Shown: positions 1 to 4,632 of the stretch, in pieces
Position numbering within the stretch: position 1 is the first letter of the stretch
How the letters are laid out: each line of letters starts with the position of its first letter
DNA from: Verrucomicrobiota bacterium
GTDB taxonomy: Bacteria; Verrucomicrobiota; Verrucomicrobiia; Limisphaerales; UBA1100
Reading direction: 5' to 3'
Length of the DNA: 5,525 bases
Assembly: GCA_028872645.1 (NCBI GenBank)
Contig: JAPKDK010000200.1
Location: forward strand, 1 to 5,525
The notes under the pieces: generated by a model
What the model was told of the DNA's origin: nothing
What the model saw: the letters and a program-made list of their open reading frames with translations, nothing else
The model's database searches: none
Position numbers and translations under genes: made by a program

Positions 1-32
1 CGCCCAGTGGTAACGGTAATAGTGGCGCGTGA
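1..32 (+). CDS. Possible C-terminal tail of an upstream gene (partial)
   Basis: The third reading frame is open from the left edge and ends with TGA at 30-32, encoding a short Gly/Ser/Asn-rich tail (PSGNGNSGA). This TGA shares its final A with the ATG of the cytochrome lipoprotein gene (TGATG at 30-34), an arrangement typical of translationally coupled genes. Nothing about the product can be recognised from nine residues. Another frame ends at a TAA at 11-13 (AQW) and could equally be the end of an upstream gene, so this call rests mainly on the stop/start overlap. Confidence 0.3.
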   Translation, partial: PSGNGNSGA

Positions 33-394
33 TGAACTGTTTCACCACCCTCGCAGCCTTGCTGGCCCTGGTGCTGGGTGTGGGGTGTGGAAAGAAGGCA
101 TCTCCGGATGGCGAAAGTTCCCTTGGTTTTGCCCGGGACATCAAGGGGGTCCTGTCGAAGTTTTGCTTTGAGTGCCACGGGGTTGAGCACCAGGAGGCCA
201 AGCTCGATTTGCGAACGGTCGAGTCCATTCTGGCTGGCGGAGAAAGCGGGGCGGCCATCGTGCCCGGGAAGCCGGAGGAAAGCATCCTTTTCGAAATGAT
301 TCACGACGGGCATATGCCGCCGGAGGGGAAGCTGCCGGGCGCGGCCGACATCGAGCGAATCCGCCAGTGGATCGTCTCGGGCGCGCAGCCGTAA
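32..394 (+). CDS. Small haem-c lipoprotein, planctomycete cytochrome C (PSCyt1-type) domain
   Basis: A 120-residue exported protein made of one c-type cytochrome domain. From ATG32, a hydrophobic leader ends in a lipobox (LGVGC, Cys19), so it is probably lipidated and held at a membrane. The haem site is CFECH (Cys45, Cys48, His49), and HMPP (His94-Met95) supplies the likely Met axial ligand. The opening FARDIKGVLSKFCFECHG, the IVPGKPEES segment and the closing IRQWIVSGA match the order of the planctomycete cytochrome C family (PF07635, from memory). That domain usually sits at the N-terminus of much larger proteins with DUF1549/DUF1553; here it stands alone. It presumably carries electrons in the periplasm, with unknown partners. 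ATG32 is preferred over GTG29 because it forms a TGATG overlap with an upstream stop. The leader lacks a Lys/Arg before the hydrophobic stretch, which is unusual. No clear ribosome site is visible. Confidence 0.9.
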   Translation: MNCFTTLAALLALVLGVGCGKKASPDGESSLGFARDIKGVLSKFCFECHGVEHQEAKLDLRTVESILAGGESGAAIVPGKPEESILFEMIHDGHMPPEGKLPGAADIERIRQWIVSGAQP

Positions 395-397
395 TCA

Positions 398-426
398 TTG
401 ACCAAACTGGATTGACAGTGGACAAT
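398..426 (+). promoter_or_regulatory. Candidate promoter for the cupin gene
   Basis: TTGACC at 398-403 (5 of 6 to the sigma-70 -35 consensus) is separated by 17 bases from GACAAT at 421-426 (4 of 6 to TATAAT). Transcription would begin near 433, about 19 bases before the cupin ATG. A second, exact TTGACA lies at 412-417, but the hexamer 17 bases downstream (TGAACT) is poor. If real, the cupin gene can be expressed separately from the cytochrome gene ending at 394. Judged by eye against the E. coli consensus, which may not hold in this phylum. Confidence 0.3.
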
Positions 427-451
427 CCCGAAGCTGAACTGCACGAACAAT

Positions 452-1249
452 ATGAAGACTTCCATTACCGAACTTGAGAACTCAAATCCCATCGCCGTTT
501 CATCGCGGCGCGATTTTGCCCAGCGCTCCATCCAATCGCTCCTGACCATCTCGCTGCTCGATCATCTTTGCTCGGCCAATCTTCTGGCGGCCGACGCGAA
601 GCTCACGGCCAAGCGGTGGCTCAATGAGGTCAACCAAATCGGCTTGGACACCAAAGGAGGGAAGATCAAACAGGTCGAGTGGCAGGCCCAGATCGAGGAT
701 CTACTGAAGAATAAGATCGCCCTGCCGGACCTGCTCAAGCTGATCGACTTTGACCGCATCGCGAAGACCACGAAACTGGTCGACAACGGTGCGCGCAGCA
801 TCCGACCCAAGTTCCCAAAAATTGAAGGGGTGCCGGACAAGCTAGTGTTTGGCAAACAGATTTTTGCGCTGAAGAAAGGCCGCTCGGTCGTGCCGCATGG
901 CCACAACAACATGGCGACCGCGTTCCTAGTTTTAAAAGGCAACTTCCACGGGCGGCATTACGACCGCGTGGCCGACGAGGAAAAGCACATGATCATCAAG
1001 CCCACGATCGACGCCAAGTTCGGCCCCGGAACCGGCTCGAGCATCTCCGACGAGAAGGACAACGTGCACTGGTTCAAGGCCGAGGACGAACCGGCGTTCA
1101 TTTTTAATATCCACGTGTTCGGCCTGAACTCGGACAGTGGCAAGAGGACCAGCCGGATTTACATCGATCCCAACGGGGAAAAACTCGATGACGGCTTAAT
1201 CCGCGCGCGGTTGATCGATTCCAAGGAAGCCCATCAACGATACGGTTAG
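452..1249 (+). CDS. Twin-arginine-exported cupin protein resembling ADO/PCO thiol dioxygenases
   Basis: 265 residues. The N-terminus carries a Tat-like signal (SRRDFAQ, Arg19-Arg20), a moderately hydrophobic stretch (about 27-45) and a possible cleavage site at AADA (46-49), so the protein is probably folded with its metal before export. Residues 50-128 look helical. A single cupin barrel follows: HGHNNM (His149, His151), a conserved-looking Gly163, His166 and YD (170-171), then DNVHWF with His206. His149/His151/His206 fit a three-histidine metal site. The spacing HxH...M...F...LxG..H...YD followed by NxH resembles the cysteamine/plant cysteine oxidase family (ADO/PCO). That family normally works in the cytoplasm on free or N-terminal thiols. 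Fold and metal site are well supported. The enzymatic role is inference, and a sugar- or ligand-binding cupin is possible. The gene starts 57 bases after the cytochrome gene, without a clear Shine-Dalgarno site. Confidence 0.75.
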   Translation: MKTSITELENSNPIAVSSRRDFAQRSIQSLLTISLLDHLCSANLLAADAKLTAKRWLNEVNQIGLDTKGGKIKQVEWQAQIEDLLKNKIALPDLLKLIDFDRIAKTTKLVDNGARSIRPKFPKIEGVPDKLVFGKQIFALKKGRSVVPHGHNNMATAFLVLKGNFHGRHYDRVADEEKHMIIKPTIDAKFGPGTGSSISDEKDNVHWFKAEDEPAFIFNIHVFGLNSDSGKRTSRIYIDPNGEKLDDGLIRARLIDSKEAHQRYG

Positions 1250-1270
1250 AAACAGCCCCGTAGGCCAGTT

Positions 1271-1290
1271 GTCAGTGCGCCGCCACTGAC
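1271..1290. repeat. Perfect 7-bp inverted repeat (hairpin) downstream of the cupin gene
   Basis: GTCAGTG at 1271-1277 pairs exactly with CACTGAC at 1284-1290 around a 6-base loop (CGCCGC), 22 bases after the cupin stop codon. No T-run follows directly; the nearest T-rich stretch (TTCTTTTATGTTTT) lies about 30 bases further on. It may stabilise a 3' end or act as a weak or factor-assisted terminator. A chance repeat cannot be excluded. The rest of 1250-1422 holds no gene that I can see. Confidence 0.4.
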
Positions 1291-1367
1291 CAGTCGATCC
1301 GCGTCCACTCCAACATCGTTCTTTTATGTTTTCAGTCCCATACCCAAATCCCACCATGAATAGTCGC

Positions 1368-1395
1368 TTGCCTGCTGCGTCTATAAGTGTAGGAT
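1368..1395 (+). promoter_or_regulatory. Weak candidate promoter for the redoxin gene
   Basis: TTGCCT at 1368-1373 lies 16 bases before TAGGAT at 1390-1395; each matches the sigma-70 consensus at 4 of 6 positions. An alternative -10 element, TATAAG at 1382-1387 (5 of 6), has no acceptable -35 at the right distance. Either would put a short leader before the start at 1423. A promoter somewhere here is plausible because 173 bases separate this gene from the one before and the region is locally AT-rich. Confidence 0.2.
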
Positions 1396-1422
1396 TGCTC
1401 AACCTAATTTGAAAATTCATCC

Positions 1423-1989
1423 ATGAAAAAAATCATTCTTTCTCTCACCCTCACTATCGCGATTGCTTTCGTTGCTACGGCTGAATCGGCCAAGACCCTG
1501 AAGGTTGGCGACACCGCGCCCGCATTCAAGATCAAGAACACTAGCGGCAAGGAGATTGATCTGGCCAAGCTGTCGGCCAAGGGGCCGGTGCTGGTACGCC
1601 TCACCTGCGGTTGCCTCGGCTGCGACCGCGAGCTGCCGTACTTTCAGGCGCTGCATGAGGCCTACAAGAAGGATGGCATTCGGCTTGTCGCCATCTTTGC
1701 TGAGCCGGATGAAAAATTTGCAAAATACGCGAAGAGCAAGCAGTTTAAGATGCAGTACGCGCTGGACCCGAAGCGCAACAGTTGGAAAACCTTCGGCACG
1801 AAGACGATGCCGAGCAATTTCCTCATTGGCAAGGGCGGCAAGGTCATCGCCATCAGCAAGGGCTGCGACCCGAGCGGCCTCATCGCCCGCCACCTCGGCG
1901 ACAAGACCGCCACGCTGTTGAACACCGCAAAGGTGGACATCAAAACGCAGGTGGACAAAAACAAGAAGCCGATTATCCAGAAGAAATAG
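1423..1989 (+). CDS. Secreted thioredoxin-fold redoxin (TlpA/ResA- or AhpC/TSA-like)
   Basis: 188 residues with a clear Sec signal peptide: MKK, a hydrophobic core at about 4-18, and a likely cut after ATAESA near residue 23. The mature protein opens with KVGDTAPAFKIKNTSGKEIDL, the usual start of the redoxin/AhpC-TSA family. Its active site is CGCLGC (Cys62, Cys64, Cys67) followed by DRELP. This aligns with the WCGPCRKELP region of thioredoxins, with Cys64-x-x-Cys67 as the redox pair. The cis-proline is in TMP (Met129-Pro130), and FLIGKGGKV (133-141) is the following strand. The tail from about 170 is lysine-rich and looks disordered. It probably reduces or exchanges disulfides, or removes peroxide, outside the cytoplasmic membrane. 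The reading T61-x-x-C64 also fits a peroxiredoxin TxxC motif, so the exact class is open. Cys62 and Cys148 are extra cysteines. A strong terminator follows the stop by 17 bases. Confidence 0.85.
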   Translation: MKKIILSLTLTIAIAFVATAESAKTLKVGDTAPAFKIKNTSGKEIDLAKLSAKGPVLVRLTCGCLGCDRELPYFQALHEAYKKDGIRLVAIFAEPDEKFAKYAKSKQFKMQYALDPKRNSWKTFGTKTMPSNFLIGKGGKVIAISKGCDPSGLIARHLGDKTATLLNTAKVDIKTQVDKNKKPIIQKK

Positions 1990-2006
1990 ATTTTTAGTCA
2001 CCCACA

Positions 2007-2033
2007 GCGCAGGGGTTTCCCTGCGCCTTTTTT
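2007..2033 (+). terminator. Intrinsic (rho-independent) terminator after the redoxin gene
   Basis: GCGCAGGG at 2007-2014 pairs perfectly with CCCTGCGC at 2019-2026 around a GTTT loop, and is followed after one C by six Ts (2028-2033). The GC-rich 8-bp stem plus U-tract is a textbook terminator. It lies 17 bases past the redoxin stop codon and separates that gene from the DUF1501 gene. Confidence 0.92.
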
Positions 2034-2037
2034 ATGG

Positions 2038-2066
2038 CTGGCAACCCTCGGCCGCTGGACTACAAT
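2038..2066 (+). promoter_or_regulatory. Candidate promoter for the DUF1501 gene, probably giving a leaderless mRNA
   Basis: CTGGCA at 2038-2043 (4 of 6 to TTGACA), a 17-base spacer, and TACAAT at 2061-2066 (5 of 6 to TATAAT). The preferred ATG begins at 2073, just 6 bases after the -10 hexamer. This is the normal distance to a transcription start, so the mRNA would begin at or next to the A of the start codon. The preceding terminator ends at 2033, so the DUF1501 gene needs its own promoter in this short space. No Shine-Dalgarno sequence is present, as expected for a leaderless gene. Confidence 0.45.
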
Positions 2067-2072
2067 TCACCC

Positions 2073-3494
2073 ATGCATCATTGCGGGCAGTTTACAAATT
2101 CACCGCTGACGCGGCGCGCGATGTTGGCGCGTTGCGCGAATGGCTTCGGCGGCGTGGCGCTGGCGTCGCTATTGGCGAATGAGGCAGGGGCGAAGCCGAC
2201 CAATCCGCTCGCGCCCAAGCCGCCGCACTTCGCGCCCAAGGCCAAGAGCATCATTTTCCTCTACATGGACGGCGGACCGGCAAGCATGGATACCTTTGAT
2301 CCTAAACCGCGCTTAACCAAAGAGAACGGGAAACCTTTCGGCCTGAAGATGGAGGCCACGCAGTTCAACAGCCGCGGCAAGACCCTCGGGAGCCCGTGGA
2401 AGTTTAAAAATTACGGCCAAGCCGGCATTCCCATCAGCGATCTTTTCCCGTACGTGGCCAAGCACGCGGACAAGTTGTGCGTCGTCCGCTCGATGACCTC
2501 GAACTTTTCCGAGCACACAACCGCCAATTATTTTCTACACACCGGCTTCGGCCAAGTCGGCCGGCCGAGCATGGGGTCGTGGTTTAATTACGGCCTTGGC
2601 ACGGCGAACCAAAATCTTCCCGGCTTCATCGTGCTCAATGGTGGTCTCATTCCGCCCGGCGGCCTCGGCTGTTTTTCCAATGGCTTCCTGCCCGCCGCGT
2701 ATCAGGCCAGCATTTTCAAATACGGCACCAAGCCACTGGCCAACATCGCCCGCACCGAGCGCACGCCCGAGTTGCAGCAAAATAAACTGAACCTGCTGCG
2801 CACACTCGACGCCGGCGTGGTGGAACGGCTCGGCCGGCTGGACCAAATTGAATCGGCCATCGCCAATCACGAGCTGGCCTTTCGCATGCAAAGCGCCGTG
2901 CCGGAGTTGACAGACCTCAAAGGCGAAACTGACGCCACCCAAAAACTTTACGGCCTTGATGCCAGTTTCAAAAACACCGCCACCTTTGGCCGCAACTGCC
3001 TCATCGCGCGGCGGCTCGTGGAGCGCGGCGTGCGCTTCATCGAGCTCACCTGCCCCGGCGGCAACGGCGATCGCTGGGATCAACACGGCGGCCTTGTTGA
3101 CGGCCACACGAAGAATGCCAAATCCGTCGACCAAGGTATCGGCGCGCTGCTGCAGGATCTCGAGTCACGCGGATTGCTCGACAGCACGCTCGTCGTGTGG
3201 ATGGGCGAGTTCGGCCGCACCCCCTTCGCCCAAGGCAACAACGGCCGCGACCACAATCCTTACGGCTTCAGCCTATGGATGGCCGGCGGCGGTGTAAAAG
3301 GCGGCATGACTTACGGTTCCACTGACGATTACGGCTACAAAGCCATCGACAAGAAACTCGAAATCCACGACCTCCACGCCACCATGCTGCACCTACTCGG
3401 CATGAATCACAAAAAACTCACCCTCCGCTTCAGCAGTCGCGACATGCGCCTGACCGACGTGCACGGTGAGGTGATCAAAGATATTTTGGTGTAA
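2073..3494 (+). CDS. DUF1501 family protein with twin-arginine leader
   Basis: 473 residues from ATG2073. The N-terminus has a Tat-like signal (LTRRAML, Arg14-Arg15), then ARCANGFGGVALASLL, typical of DUF1501 (PF07394, from memory), a family very abundant in Planctomycetota and Verrucomicrobiota. DUF1501 is related to the sulfatase/alkaline phosphatase superfamily. Likely metal-site segments are MDGGPASMDTFDPKP (Asp66, Asp73, Asp76), RWDQHGG (Asp336, His338), GEFGRTP (378-384) with GRDHNPYGF (Asp393, His394), and IHDLHATMLHLLG (His432, His435). The catalytic activity of the family is not established. Its genes usually sit beside PSCyt1-DUF1549-DUF1553 genes, often in polysaccharide or sulfated-glycan loci; no such large partner is in this window. 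An in-frame ATG at 2034 is rejected as the start because it directly abuts the terminator T-run and lies upstream of the candidate promoter. The family's usual N-terminus also fits 2073. The gene converges with the serine hydrolase gene, 22 bases between stops. Confidence 0.93.
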   Translation: MHHCGQFTNSPLTRRAMLARCANGFGGVALASLLANEAGAKPTNPLAPKPPHFAPKAKSIIFLYMDGGPASMDTFDPKPRLTKENGKPFGLKMEATQFNSRGKTLGSPWKFKNYGQAGIPISDLFPYVAKHADKLCVVRSMTSNFSEHTTANYFLHTGFGQVGRPSMGSWFNYGLGTANQNLPGFIVLNGGLIPPGGLGCFSNGFLPAAYQASIFKYGTKPLANIARTERTPELQQNKLNLLRTLDAGVVERLGRLDQIESAIANHELAFRMQSAVPELTDLKGETDATQKLYGLDASFKNTATFGRNCLIARRLVERGVRFIELTCPGGNGDRWDQHGGLVDGHTKNAKSVDQGIGALLQDLESRGLLDSTLVVWMGEFGRTPFAQGNNGRDHNPYGFSLWMAGGGVKGGMTYGSTDDYGYKAIDKKLEIHDLHATMLHLLGMNHKKLTLRFSSRDMRLTDVHGEVIKDILV

Positions 3495-3516
3495 ATCCTA
3501 CCCGAAAAAGGAATTC

Positions 3517-4632
3517 TCAACGCGAAGGTTCCGGTGGCCACATCAGTGACAACAACCGGCCCGTGACTTTGCCGAGGTTGGCGTGTTCGGAATTGGTCAT
3601 CACCACCACAGCCATTTTTTGTGCGGGCCAGAGGGCCATATGCGTGCGGGTTTTTTCCTGCGCGCCGCTGTGGCCGACGAGGAGCACGCCTTTGCCATCG
3701 GCTTTCCACTTGTGCACTTCGCCCTCGTGATATTTTTTGAAACTAAAGCCGAGGCCGTACGTGGTGAGTTGGCCGTCGTTGGTTTTTTGTTGGGTCCACA
3801 TTTTAGCGCGCGTGGCGGGTTTCACGAGGCGATGGTTTAGCAAACCGTTGGCGAATTTCGCGAGGTCGTCGATGTTTGAGATGAAGCCGCCACCACCGAG
3901 CTTCCAGCTCACGTCGGTGTCGGTGGACACCACCACTTGGCCGTCCTGTTTGCGATAACCCACGGCGCGGTTGGGGATGCGTACCCACTGATAATCCGGC
4001 TGCAGCGTGGTCATTCCGAGCGGCTTGGCGATGCGATCGCGCACTTGATGCGCAAACTTTTGCCGCCCCGCGCGCTCCCCCGCCGCGCTCAGCAGCATAA
4101 AGCCGCGCGTAGTGTACGAATATTTTTCACCCGGCGCATTCACCAGCGGCGAGGCCTTAAAATCGTCCAGCGACCAAATCACATTTTCAAACGGATGGGC
4201 ATGAGGATATTCGCGCGGCGTGGCGATGACCGGCCCATTCGTGTAATGCACAATGCCACCCTGATGGCTGAGCAGATGGCGAATGCGAATCGTCGCGTTG
4301 TGCTCGGGAAACTCCGGCACATACCGGCGCACGTCCGCCTTCAAATCCAGGTTCCCATTTTCCCAAAGTTGCAACGCCGCCACCCCCGTGAGGCTTTTGG
4401 AAATGGACGCCCACCGAAATAGCGTCTGCCGCGTCACCGGCGTTTGTTGCTCGCGGTCCGCCCAGCCGTAGCCTTTCAGATATTCAATGCGCCCGTTTTT
4501 AATCACCCCGACGGCGAGCCCCACGAGTTCCTGTTGTTTCATCTCATCCCGCATCGCGGTGTTCACCTCCTCCGGCAACGTGGCGGCAGAGGCGGAAAAG
4601 AACAGCAGGAAGGTGAGATGAAAAAATTTCAT
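3517..4632 (-). CDS. Exported beta-lactamase-fold serine hydrolase (class C / LACTB / EstB-like)
   Basis: 371 residues with a Sec signal peptide (hydrophobic 3-16, likely cut near SASAA, 13-17). The mature part is a 'beta-lactamase' domain (PF00144, from memory). SISK at 76-79 gives the nucleophile Ser76 and Lys79, and RHLLSHQGGI (118-127) is the family's usual HLLTHTSGI segment. The second motif is YSY (171-173), where the classic form is Y-x-N. KPLGMTTL (203-210) and GGGGFISNIDDLAKF (246-260) are typical, and HSG (321-323) takes the place of KTG. Such proteins act as D-aminopeptidases, DD-peptidases, esterases or other amidases more often than as antibiotic resistance enzymes, and substrate cannot be read from sequence. 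The start ATG at 4632-4630 overlaps the epimerase stop (ATGA), so this gene is probably the second of a coupled pair. The reading frame is open 300 bases further upstream, but that region is the epimerase gene and contains no leader. Confidence 0.9.
   Translation of the reverse strand: MKFFHLTFLLFFSASAATLPEEVNTAMRDEMKQQELVGLAVGVIKNGRIEYLKGYGWADREQQTPVTRQTLFRWASISKSLTGVAALQLWENGNLDLKADVRRYVPEFPEHNATIRIRHLLSHQGGIVHYTNGPVIATPREYPHAHPFENVIWSLDDFKASPLVNAPGEKYSYTTRGFMLLSAAGERAGRQKFAHQVRDRIAKPLGMTTLQPDYQWVRIPNRAVGYRKQDGQVVVSTDTDVSWKLGGGGFISNIDDLAKFANGLLNHRLVKPATRAKMWTQQKTNDGQLTTYGLGFSFKKYHEGEVHKWKADGKGVLLVGHSGAQEKTRTHMALWPAQKMAVVVMTNSEHANLGKVTGRLLSLMWPPEPSR

Noticed and set aside
452..1249. Reading the cupin gene product as a lipoprotein through Cys40
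   Set aside because: The residues before Cys40 (LLDHL) do not fit a lipobox, which needs a small residue just before the Cys; a twin-arginine signal with an AADA cleavage site fits better.
1417..2001. Long antisense reading frame (194 codons) opposite the redoxin gene
   Set aside because: It mirrors a well-supported gene almost exactly, has no recognisable motif, and is of the kind GC-rich coding sequence produces by chance.
2034..2072. Thirteen-codon N-terminal extension of the DUF1501 gene from the ATG at 2034
   Set aside because: This ATG directly abuts the terminator T-run and lies upstream of the candidate promoter elements. The DUF1501 family's usual N-terminus fits the ATG at 2073.
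2535..3134. Antisense reading frame of 199 codons inside the DUF1501 gene
   Set aside because: Ala/Gly/Val-rich composition with no family signature; a shadow of the strong DUF1501 coding frame.
3505..3532. Possible minus-strand terminator at the convergent junction (GGAA...TTCC followed by five Ts)
   Set aside because: Only a 4-bp outer stem with an internal loop and a 3-pair inner stem containing a G-T pair, and it overlaps the last codons of the hydrolase; too weak to call.
3937..4422. Plus-strand reading frame of 161 codons opposite the serine hydrolase
   Set aside because: Arg/His-rich shadow of a gene with complete catalytic motifs; no independent coding evidence.
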